A DNA stretch of 10,447 bases, from NCBI GenBank assembly GCA_010093485.1, contig MU001507.1, positions 1,641,150-1,651,596 of the forward strand, given 5' to 3'. The translations under genes were made by a program, and so were the position numbers. Positions 1 to 8,090 of this stretch are shown here, piece by piece. The notes beneath the pieces are model-generated. The model searched no databases. It worked only from the letters and a program-made list of their open reading frames with translations, and was not told the DNA's origin. Source of the stretch: Karstenula rhodostoma CBS 690.94. Taxonomy: Eukaryota; Ascomycota; Dothideomycetes; Pleosporales; Didymosphaeriaceae. Positions within the stretch are counted from its first letter, which is position 1, and the number at the start of each line of letters is the position of its first letter.

Positions 1-138
1 TACTACTATATTATTACCCTCTTTAATTCTATAATAGCTAACTAAGCTATATAATTTAGCTTAAATACTCTACTAATATCTATATATACTAGGTTTTTAT
101 TAACTTTAATTTTATTATAGATTTTTTAGATATCCTTA
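1..138. other. Unassigned AT-rich flank
   Basis: This stretch lies outside the leftmost LTR. It is as depleted in CpA and TpG as the rest of the window. I could not align it with any part of the retrotransposon copies to the right, and I see no coding signal in it. It is either the target DNA into which element 1 inserted or a piece of another decayed repeat. The bases before the LTR (134-138, CCTTA) would be one side of element 1's target duplication, but the other side is not in the window. Confidence 0.5.
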
Positions 139-345
139 TATTAAAAATATAAATAATACTTAGTAATATTAGAATTTATAGAGCTCTAATTAGCTATAAT
201 AAGGGGTACCTTAACCTAAGTACTAAACTAATTTAGGATAAGTATAGTATATAATTAGCCTTTCTAGTAAATCTTTTTTTATATAGTAATCTAATTAATT
301 TACTCCCTAAATAAAGGGATATTTAAGCTCCTTTTCTCTATTATA
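139..345 (+). repeat. 5' LTR of element 1
   Basis: This 207-bp LTR begins TATTAA and ends ATTATA. The usual TG...CA ends read TA...TA here, as expected after RIP. The start is set by comparison with the other three LTR copies (2863-3068, 9886-10091, 10099-10304), and the end by the adjoining primer-binding site. It contains a restriction-like palindrome, GAGCTC, at 181-186 and the block AAGGGGTACC at 201-210, both shared with the other copies. It is one base longer than the others because of an extra base in the T-run near 272-281. Confidence 0.88.
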
Positions 346-357
346 ATTATAAGCCTA
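346..357 (+). other. Primer-binding site, half-tRNA iMet type (element 1)
   Basis: The sequence directly after the LTR is ATTATAAGCCTA. Reversing RIP-type transitions gives GTTATGAGCCCA, the complement of the anticodon stem-loop (around the CAT anticodon) of a eukaryotic initiator tRNA-Met. Drosophila copia uses the same arrangement: an internal tRNA-iMet fragment primes minus-strand synthesis in place of the 3' CCA end. The match is seen in the sequence; its use as primer is inferred from copia. Confidence 0.7.
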
Positions 358-491
358 GTACTTAGAATATAGGATAATTTTTTCTATATACTTTACTACT
401 TAAATATACCCTTTTAGATTCTTCTATTATACTAAAAGCCTTCTTTATTTAATAAAATTATAAGTAATTTAATTATTCTAGTTACTTAGAC

Positions 492-516
492 CTAGCTTAT
501 TAATTAAATAAGCTAG
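492..516 (+). other. Leader hairpin, 10-bp perfect stem (element 1)
   Basis: CTAGCTTATT (492-501) is followed by its exact reverse complement AATAAGCTAG (507-516), with a 5-base loop between them. It lies in the leader between the primer-binding site and the gag start. The stem is preserved in element 2 (9715-9739). This is the usual place for retrotransposon RNA dimerisation or packaging stems, but that role is inference only. Confidence 0.5.
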
Positions 517-528
517 TCTTATTAGTTT

Positions 529-2862
529 ATAAGCTTATATTTCTAAGTAAACTCTAAAAGTATCTAGTTTAAAATTAATCTAAATAGTCTAATAGTCCCC
601 TTAATTAAGGATAATTACCCTATTTAACTAGTTATTTTAGAGGAACTATACTAACTAATTACTTTAAATAACTTTAAAAATTATAAGTAGGAGCTTAAAT
701 TATATAAGAAGGATAAAGAAAATTATATTTTAAAAATTATAGAATATTATATTATAGTTTCTAATTAGTAAATATACTATTTTAAGCTATAAAATCTCTA
801 GAACTAGGTTTATACTATTATCTCCTAAGATCTCCTTACTTTAGTAATAATTAATATAGTTAAAGATAATAAATCTACCTTATAATATCTACTTTATATA
901 CTAAAGAATAATCTAGTACTTATTAAAAGAGTAACTAAAAATTTTATTTAAGTATAGTATTATACTTATTTTAATAAAGTAAAGAGTAGATAGTAGAATT
1001 TAAAGATCTAGTTTAAAGAATAGTAGCTTTTCTACTATAAAGTAATTATATATTTAGTTAAAGAAACTAAAGAAGTACTTATAATCTATAATTTCCTTAA
1101 AGCTTTAGGTAAGAAGATTACCCCTAAGTAGTCCTACTTAATTAAGTAATAAATCCTACTTAATAAGATACTTAGAAGGTTTATAATAATACTTTCTAAA
1201 ATTAGAAAGATATTTTTAATACTAATCTAGGAATAATTACTCTACCCTAATTATAAAAGGACTAGTATCTATATAATATTTAGTAGTTAGACTACTAAGT
1301 CTAGTAGGGAATTATTTAATAATATATAAAATAATAATTATTTTAACTACCCCTATAAAAATACCTAATATAAATAGTAACTAATTAAATATTAATACTT
1401 ATAGATAGCTATTACTAGTACTCTAATTAATAGATTCTAAGTATTTAACCTTTCTAATAAAGAGTAAAATAAAATTTTAAGCTATTTAAAACTTTTATAA
1501 TAGTTAAAGCTATAGACTAAAATTAATAGTACTAATTAGAAAATAAGTAATAAAAAGTAGCTTATTATTAACTATCTTAATAGTATTATAGTAGCTTTTA
1601 TTAATTTAATTAACTTTTTAAATAAAATTTCTAAGAATAGAATCTATAATATAATATAAAATCCTTACTTACTTTCTAAGAATATAATTCTAGATAGTAT
1701 AATTACTATTTATCTTATTAATAATTAGAACCTTCTAGTTACTAGTTCTTTTAAGAAAGTAACTATAGAAGACTAAGTTAAAATAGAAATTTAAGCTCTA
1801 CCTATCTTAAAAATAGGAAATTACCTAATTAAGAATATTCTTTATAATAAAAATAGGAAATAATTAGAGAATCTACTATTTAAAAATATAAAAGTAGTTA
1901 AAAACTTTTATATAAATATTATTTTAAAAGCTTAATTTAAAAAAGTTAGTATTTAGTATTTTAGCTTAAATAATACTCTAAGGATTAGAATAATTAAATA
2001 AAGTATTATAATAGTAGACTTATAGTATAAGTATAATTTTACTTTTTTTAAATATAAGCTTATATACTCTTATTCTACTATTATAAATATAATTTAACTA
2101 TCTAAGCTATTAAGAGAAAATATCTCCTACTTAAATAGTAAAGAACTATAGTATAAGTAATTAGAATATCTTAAAAAAAAGGCTTTATAAGCTCTAGTTT
2201 CTAGTATATATAGTATATTAATTAAAGGAATATAATAATAAGAATATAAGTATTATATAGTTATATATATAAGTAAAATAATTTTATAATAACTATATAA
2301 GTATTTACTATATCTATTCTACTATATTATATAGAACCTATTTAATATAGAGTAAAAATAAATACTTAAATCCTAGATTCTTATAATAAAGAAAGAATTT
2401 AATAGGAAGTTCTATAATTTTAATTTATAAAGAAAGATATTTTTAAAGATTTTATAATTAATAAAATACTTATTAACCTTTATAAAGAATAAGTACTAGC
2501 TCTAAATTATATAAATCTAGTAAAATAATAATATAATAACGCTCCTATAGTAAGGGATATTATAATATAAAGAATAGGTAATTAAAAAAAAAAATATAAA
2601 TAAACCTTTACTACCTTATATATATAAAACTAATAGTTTAGTAAAGTAAGCTAGAAAAGAGCTAATTAAATTAATAGTAAAGATAAGGTCTAGTATAAAT
2701 CTACTAATAAAGCTATAACTAGAGATTATAGATATAGTAGTCTAGCTATATAATTTAAGTCTAAATATAGTATATAGTTTTAAATTACTAAATAAAGTAT
2801 TAAATAGCTAGTTCTAATAATACTTTTAATACTATAAGCCTATAATTATATAATATATAATA
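529..2862 (+). pseudogene. Truncated gag-pol pseudogene (gag, protease, integrase) of element 1
   Basis: One frame (codon first bases at 1 modulo 3) carries all recognisable motifs. The proposed start at 529 is ATA, from ATG by RIP, and is uncertain. Gag follows, with PLIKDNYPI at about 598. A possible fungal copia knuckle of C-x-C-x4-H type, Cys now Tyr, lies near 1348-1395. The protease motif reads ILDSIITIY at about 1690 (family LDSGAT-H). The gag-pre-integrase box reads EL*YK*LEYL at 2143-2172, from WHKRLGHL. Integrase follows: *NLFN at 2332 (family WDLFD), three Asn codons at 2524-2532 in place of the second acidic site, and PYIYKTNSLVKQARKELIK from 2614, close to copia PYT-E-NGLVERA-KEL. 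Integrase is cut off downstream, shortly after the LNKVLNS motif. Stops are TAA or TAG only, where Gln, Trp or Arg is expected. No product is expected. Confidence 0.88.
2858..2862. repeat. Target-site duplication, left copy (TAATA)
   Basis: TAATA sits immediately outside the left end of element 2 and recurs immediately outside its right end at 10092-10096. Five bases is the usual duplication length for copia elements. The bases also match the homologous uninterrupted stretch in element 2 (near 7369), so the pre-insertion sequence can be inferred. The word is AT-rich, so chance agreement is not negligible. Confidence 0.7.
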
Positions 2863-3068
2863 TATAGTAGAGAAAAGGAGCTTAAATATCCCTTTATTTA
2901 GGGAGTAAATTAATTAGATTACTATATAAGAAAAGATTACTAAAAAGGCTAGTTATATACTATACTTATTCTAAATTAGTTTAGTACTTAGGTTAAGGTA
3001 TCCCTTATTATAGCTAATTAGAGCTCTATAAACCCTAATATTACTAAATATTATTTATATTTTTAATA
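2863..3068 (-). repeat. 3' LTR of element 2
   Basis: This 206-bp LTR is the reverse complement of the LTR at 139-345. In element orientation it starts TATTAA (at 3068) and ends CTATA (at 2863). The junction at 2863 is where homology to element 1 integrase stops. It shares length and both ends with the partner LTR at 9886-10091. The roughly nine differences between the two are all C/T or G/A. Confidence 0.9.
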
Positions 3069-3077
3069 TACCTCTTA
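3069..3077 (-). other. Polypurine tract candidate of element 2
   Basis: On the minus strand the bases directly before the 3' LTR read TAAGAGGTA. The AAGAGG core next to the LTR start is where a plus-strand primer is expected, and it resembles short Ty1-type tracts ending in GGTA. The assignment rests on position and purine content only. Confidence 0.45.
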
Positions 3078-3449
3078 GGTAAATAGTACTTATTATTTAT
3101 CTACTAATAGAATTTAATTATTTAAATTAGCTTCCTTTTAGAAATATATAGCTTAGACTATAATTTCCTACTTATATTATACTATTATTAATATTATAAT
3201 ACTAATTAACTAGAATAAAAGTCTTTTAGTACTTAATATAATACTTATAAATAATAGTAGCCTTATAATTAGGTATAATAAGTAATAGTAAATAAGGTAA
3301 ATAATTATTATATAGTATAAACTAGTAGAAGTAGGTAGAATAAAAAAGTATTTTTTATACCTTTTAAATTTCTTTTTTTTATCCTTATTATTCTATCTTA
3401 TAGTATATTTTTACCTTTTACTTTTTAATATTTTATTTATATCTTTTAG

Positions 3450-4570
3450 ATAGCTAATAATATTACTAAAGCTCACGCTACTAAAGTATATAAATAAAAA
3501 AAGAGACTTAAAACTAAATAAATAGCTATTACTAAAAGATTTACTATAACTCCTTAAATAACTTATTAATTTAGTTATTTTTTTATTTAGTTTATTTCCT
3601 ATATTTCTAGCTAAACTCCTCTATTAGTATTATATATTCCTTTAATTATAGAAGAAGAGTATATTAGGGCTATCTAGCTAATAAACTACCTTAGCTACTT
3701 AATAAATATCTTAAGTAGTAGGTTAGATAGCCTCTACTATAATATTATAAACTAGTAAATAGGGTACTACTTTTACTATTATATATATTTATATAAATTA
3801 ATATAAGCTAGATTCTTTACTTATTTAGTTAAGTTTTATTAATTATTATAGTTTATTATATCTAGCTATATATATAATATACTTTATTTTATTCTATAAT
3901 AATTTAAATTTTAGTATAAACTTCCCTTATCTTTTTTATTACTTAAATTTTTACTAATTATATATAGGCTTATAAGGTTAATTATTTATAGTAGTATATT
4001 TAAACTATACTAAAGAATTAGAATAAAAGTTAAAAGACCTTTTTTATACTTTTATAAAATCCCTACTTAATAACTAGCTTTTTTCTTACTCTTTTTACTT
4101 CTATTCCTACTTTACCTACTTTTATTCTATTTTTATCTACTTCTATCCTTATTTCTATTCTTATTTTTTCTACTTTTATTTTTATTTTTACTATTTCTAT
4201 CTTTATTCTATTTATTTTCTAGTAGGTCTATTTTATAAATAGCTAAAAGGTAGACTTATAGAAAACTATATATATTTTTAAGTATAATATATCTATTTCT
4301 TATAAGTACTATACTTTATAATAGCTTTATAAAATAGACCTAAGTATTAGTTATTATAGTATAGATTAATAATAGCCTAACTTTAATTACCTTAAAAAGT
4401 ATCTATATAGTTATAATAGGTTTTTTAAAATTAAGAAATTTTTTATTTATAGTTAAGGTAGCTTTAGATATAAGTATATTAAATACTTTAATATATTAGA
4501 AGTATAATAGTATACTTAGCTTTATAAGCTCTTTAATTAAATACTTAATATATTTAAGTAGAATAGATTT
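3450..4570 (+). pseudogene. Possible antisense ORF remnant, unidentified
   Basis: On the + strand, opposite to element 2's genes, codon-like texture can be followed. From ATA at 3450 (possibly ATG before RIP) the frame at 0 modulo 3 reads IANNITKAHATKVYK followed by a basic stretch. Near 3650 it reads IEEEYIRAI and later ILSSRLDSLYYNII, which looks helical. After about 3968 a different frame (2 modulo 3) reads more sensibly. It runs through a Ser/Thr/Pro/Ile-rich stretch encoded by the pyrimidine tract into Lys/Tyr-rich sequence up to about 4570. A spliced join of 3828-3967 would reconcile the two frames: GT...AG, 140 nt, with a branch-like ACTAAT at about 3953. Stop density is not lower than chance for this base composition, so the call is weak. 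I do not recognise the family and assign no function. Confidence 0.22.
4081..4215 (+). repeat. Pyrimidine-rich low-complexity tract
   Basis: About 135 bp of the + strand is nearly all C and T with single A bases. It is built from loose six-base units such as TTCTAT, CTACTT and TTTATC. It could be a decayed Ser/Thr/Pro-rich coding repeat on the + strand, an Arg/Ser/Asn/Lys-rich one on the minus strand, or a plain degenerate hexanucleotide repeat. Its strand asymmetry stands out against the rest of the window. Confidence 0.6.
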
Positions 4571-4607
4571 TTTTTATTTTTCTTTTATTTTTTTTTTATT
4601 CTTTAGT
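4567..4607 (+). repeat. T-rich tract just downstream of pol
   Basis: A run of about 40 bases, almost entirely T on the + strand (A on the element's sense strand), starts about 40 bp beyond the pol stop codon. It might be a low-complexity remnant in the 3' untranslated region. An internal A tract left by a non-LTR insertion is possible, but no such element was recognised. Confidence 0.4.
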
Positions 4608-4689
4608 TAAAAAGTACTTTTTATAATTAAATCTAATAAATCTTTATTTACTTTACTTCTTTTATATTTATAATTATAAAACTTATATT

Positions 4690-5200
4690 TTAAAAGTTAA
4701 GTAGCTATATAAATCTAGTAAACTACTATTTTAATAGTACTTTTATTAAACTATCTATAAGTATTTTACTTATTTTAAAATATAAAATCTTAAATAATTC
4801 CTTTATATACTTTTATTATAGCTATATATTCTAGATATTAATATAGTAAAAGTATATAGTAATCCTTTTATTTTTTCTAATTACTAGTCTAATTATTTAT
4901 TAGTTATTATAGTAGATTTACTAGAATAATTCTAAGTCTAGTATAAGTTTAGTAAAAAAATACTTTAAAACTATTACTTCTTTACTAATATACTTTAGAG
5001 TAAGAAGCTCTATTTTTATAGTTAAAATTATAATTATATTTTAGTAAACTACTTTTTATAAAATAGTACTACTAAATAGTAGAGTAATATACTTATAGAA
5101 TAATTATTTTATTAATAAATTATCTATAAAAGATATATCTCTATAGATAAATAGGTCTAGACTATTATATCTACTAAATTAAATTACTTTCTAGTGTATT
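4690..5200 (-). other. RNase H domain remnant (copia type)
   Basis: In the gag-pol frame, near 5020, the sense strand reads KIELLTLKYISKEVI, a decayed copia STTEAEY-AL-EA box. Further on, IYYNN**IIRLVI matches the I-DNQ-AI-LA segment. YFKISKILIDSLIKVLLK, near 4790-4730, matches the family ending Y-PT--M-AD-LTKAL. Pol ends about 30 codons later. RNase H would remove the RNA strand during reverse transcription. Here the acidic residues are partly lost and stops interrupt the domain. Confidence 0.8.
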
Positions 5201-5449
5201 CTATAAAGGTATAGAATTATTTAATTAATTACTATTTTATACTTTATATTTAAATTAGTAAGAAAGAAGGATAGCTTTAATATAGTAAATATAATATCTA
5301 GTTATAATATAATTACTATATATAATACTAATCTAATTTTTTTTTAATAACTCTTAATTTACTATAGTAATACTTTACTTTTACTCTTTTTAAGCTTATT
5401 AATTAAGAGAGGAGTAGGTAGGAAACTACTAGTTTTATAAAACTTAAAT

Positions 5450-6200
5450 CTTTTTATAATCTTATTAATATATATATTATATATAAGTATAATTATTTAA
5501 TTATCTTAGTCTCTAATTATTTATACTCTAAAAAACTATTTAATTAGTTCTTTATCTTTAATTTTATATTTATTTATAACCTTATTTTATAGTATTTAAA
5601 TTTACTTTTTATAGTTATTATAATATAGAAGTAGTATATTATCTATATAGAATAGTACTAAGATTTTCTAATCTCTAGAAAGGAATAAATAAGACTTTTT
5701 CTTTAAAACTTTAAGCCTTTTAGTTCTAAATAAGTAGGAAAACTCTTTATACTAAAAAAGTAGTAAGTCTCTTAAACTATAAAGAGCTTAATTTAATCTT
5801 ATATATATTTCTAGTATCTTAAACCTATTTAGAAATTTATAGGTTATAAAATTATTTACTATAATTATAGTATTTAGGAATACTCCTATAATATTATATT
5901 ATTTAATTTTAAGATTAAATTCTATAGTAATTACTATTATTACTTAGAATAACTTTACTATAAGTATAGTAGTATAGGTTAAGTATAAAGTATTCTTTAG
6001 TTAAAAGTTCCCTCTAATTATAATATAAGCTTTATAGTTTTTAAATTAATTATTTTAATTAAACTTATATATAAATACCTATTTTAATAGAAATAGGTAT
6101 CCTATTATTTATAATTAGAGTAACTTTATTTAAGTTTCTTTTTATTATAGGGTAGTAATTTCTTTAATTATAGCCTACTTAAATAGCTTTTCTAAAGGAT
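5450..6200 (-). other. Reverse transcriptase domain remnant (RVT_2)
   Basis: Sense reading shows the copia order of motifs. EFNLKIK*YNIIGVFLN (near 5930) derives from FDLEIKQ-DV-GAFLN. Next comes RLN*ALYSLRDLLLF*YKEF (near 5790), from RLNQALYGLRDSPLLWYKEF. FYIDNILLLYY, with the catalytic box at 5649-5638, derives from FYVDDILLL. The second Asp of YVDD reads Asn (AAT). The RLN-ALYGLR-SPLLW and FYVDDI wording is that of fungal copia elements. The domain would copy the element RNA into cDNA. It is inactive here because of stops and the lost Asp. Confidence 0.88.
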
Positions 6201-7079
6201 AGGAAAGTAGATATTTCTAGAGTATTAGTTCTAATAGTAACTTATCTCTATATAGATAAGCTAATAATATTACTAATTTTAGTTTCTTAAATATAATTAC
6301 TATAATTATTATATTTAGTATTTTATAGTTTTTATATTTATTTTAGATTTTATTTACTCCTAGTATAAATATATATATAAAGTTAATCTAGAAACTATTT
6401 TTTAAAAATAGATTTATTATTAGTATATATATACTAAAATTTAATCTACTTTCTAATTAATTATTATAATCTATATCTTATTATCTTAATTTTTAAACTA
6501 GTAAATACCTACTTATTAGTTAATTAATTTTAGATACCTTTTTTTAAAGTTATCTATTTACTCTACTTACTATAGGGAAAATATATTATTACTTTTAGCT
6601 TATTAGTAGATTTCTTATTTTATCTAATAGTATAGAGTTAATTATACTAGATTAAGAGGTAGTAATAAGGTTTTAAAGCTTCTACTTTAAAGAAGTATTA
6701 TTCTAAGACTCTAGTTTACTAACTCTTTTAATTAAATTCTAATTCTAGTAACTTCTAGTATTTTTATAATTATATTAATTAGTCTTTATAATATCTAGCT
6801 ATAGTATTATATTTAGAATTATAAATTTTATATTTAAATTTTAGTTTATATAAATTTTTAGTTACTAGCTAGTTATACCTATAGCTTATATAGTAGTTAG
6901 TATTATTACTTTCTAATTTCTTAACTAGCTATTTTTAGAATCTATCTACTTTAATCCTTTATCTTTAAGTAATTACTTAGTATTCTTAATTCTTATAGTA
7001 CTTATATACTTATTTAAGCTAGAAGTAAAATTAATTATATTAAATATATCTTTTAGATTATTAATTTTATTTTTATAAA

Positions 7080-8090
7080 TACTTTTTATAATTTTTAGAA
7101 TTTTTATTTTTAGGAGCTTAACTTTATATACTCCTTAGTAGAAAATTATTTTATTAAATATAATATTTCTAGTTATAATTATTTAATTAAGTATAGAAAT
7201 CTATATTCTATAGATATTAGAAGCTTAATAGCCTATTAAATATCTAATATAAACTTTTAAATTTATTTTAAATCCCCTTTTATTATACCTAGCTTTATAA
7301 TTCTTTATTAGAGGATATACTTAGTATCTATAGGTATAAATTCTACTTTAGTCTAGATAGAGATCTACTATTATATATTTTATAATTACTAGCTTATAGT
7401 ACTAAAAGTACTATTAGAACTAGCTATCTAATATTTTATTTAGTAATTAAAAGTTATATACTATACTTAGGCTTATATTATATAGCTAGACTACTATATC
7501 TATAATTTCTAATTATAGCTTTATTAGTAGATTTATATTAGACTTTATTTTTACTATTTATTTAATTAGCTCTTTTCTAGTTTACTTTACTAAACTATTA
7601 GTTTTATATATATAAGATAGTAAAGGGTTAATTATAATTTCTTTTTTAATTATCTATTCCTTATATTATAATATCCTTTATTATAGGAGTATTATTATAT
7701 TATTATTCTACTAGATTTATATAATTTAGAGCTAGTACTTATTCTTTATAAAAGTTAATAGGTATTTTATTAATTATAGAATCTCTAAAAGTATCTTCCC
7801 TTATAGATTAAAATTATAGAACTTCCTACTAAATTCTTCCTTTATTATAAAAATCTAGAATTTAAGTTTTTACCTTTCCTCTATATTAAATAGGTTCTAT
7901 ATAATATAGTAGAATAGATATAATAAATACTTATATAGTTATTATAAGATTATTTTACTTATATATATAACTATATAATACTTATATTCTTATTATTATA
8001 TTTCTTTAATTAATATACTATATATACTAGAAACTAGAGCTTATAAAGCCTTTTTTCTAAGGTATTTTAATTACTTATACTATAGTTTTT
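7080..8090 (-). other. Integrase domain remnant (gag-pre-integrase, rve core, C-terminal part)
   Basis: The His-Cys zinc region begins with the decayed WHKRLGH at 8082-8062. The core shows *NLFN at about 7899 (family WDLFD), Asn codons near 7707 where the second acidic residue is expected, and TNSLVKQARKELIK-like sequence from 7617 with Lys at 7605-7603 where the catalytic Glu is expected. Downstream the frame reads RGFKINLKVYIRYLIGY*AS, then NIYRI*, around 7290-7190. This is the GF--GYLVGYD-TNIYRIW block typical of fungal copia polyproteins. All three catalytic acidic positions appear replaced, so integration by this protein is impossible. Confidence 0.82.

Larger units (their letters stand above)
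139..2862 (+). mobile_element. Element 1: truncated Ty1/copia retrotransposon
   Basis: This is the 5' part of a copia-type LTR retrotransposon on the + strand: LTR (139-345), primer-binding site (346-357), leader, then one gag-pol frame from about 529 that runs through gag, protease and integrase. It stops at 2862, just after the integrase core, where element 2 is inserted. The sequence resumes for only two bases (10097-10098) that still match the homologous position in element 2, and then meets the LTR of element 3. Its reverse transcriptase, RNase H and 3' LTR are not in the window. It aligns with element 2 without net indel (positions sum to 10231). It carries the same saturating transitions, but keeps a CpG at 2540-2541 where element 2 has TpA. 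It cannot encode functional proteins. Confidence 0.9.
3078..4647. other. 1.57-kb post-pol region of element 2, content unresolved
   Basis: This region lies between the pol stop and the polypurine tract. Ordinary copia elements have little here. It holds a possible antisense reading frame (3450-4570), a pyrimidine tract (4081-4215), T-runs at about 3370-3378 and 4567-4607, and otherwise AT-rich sequence. It carries the same RIP signature, with one surviving spot at 3474-3477 (CACG). I recognised no envelope-like, chromodomain, RNase H or transposase motif on either strand. It could be an extra gene carried by the family, a long 3' untranslated region, or another decayed insertion inside element 2. 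Confidence 0.6.

Noticed and set aside
139..345. Terminal inverted repeats of a DNA transposon or foldback element (139-345 against 2863-3068)
   Set aside because: The inverted pair arises because LTRs of two oppositely oriented elements bracket element 1. Each has retrotransposon internal sequence attached in the correct order.
2540..2580. An isolated CpG and unusual sequence at 2540 as a sign of a boundary or foreign insert
   Set aside because: The stretch aligns base for base with element 2 (mirrored near 7690), where the CpG is TpA. It is ordinary integrase sequence with one unmutated site.
2863..3068. A solo LTR inserted in element 1
   Set aside because: The bases on its two sides (TAATA and TACCT) do not match. 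TAATA does match the far side of the LTR at 10091, and a purine tract adjoins it, so it is the 3' LTR of element 2.
3450..4570. Assigning the antisense frame to a Crypton tyrosine recombinase or a GCR1_C-type DNA-binding protein
   Set aside because: A helical segment, a Ser/Thr/Pro-rich linker and a Lys/Tyr-rich end superficially resemble such proteins. No catalytic or DNA-binding motif could be recognised after allowing for RIP.
5161..5220. TpG at 5195 as a start codon or a regulatory site
   Set aside because: It is a single surviving dinucleotide inside the decayed region between reverse transcriptase and RNase H of element 2, with no other signal around it.
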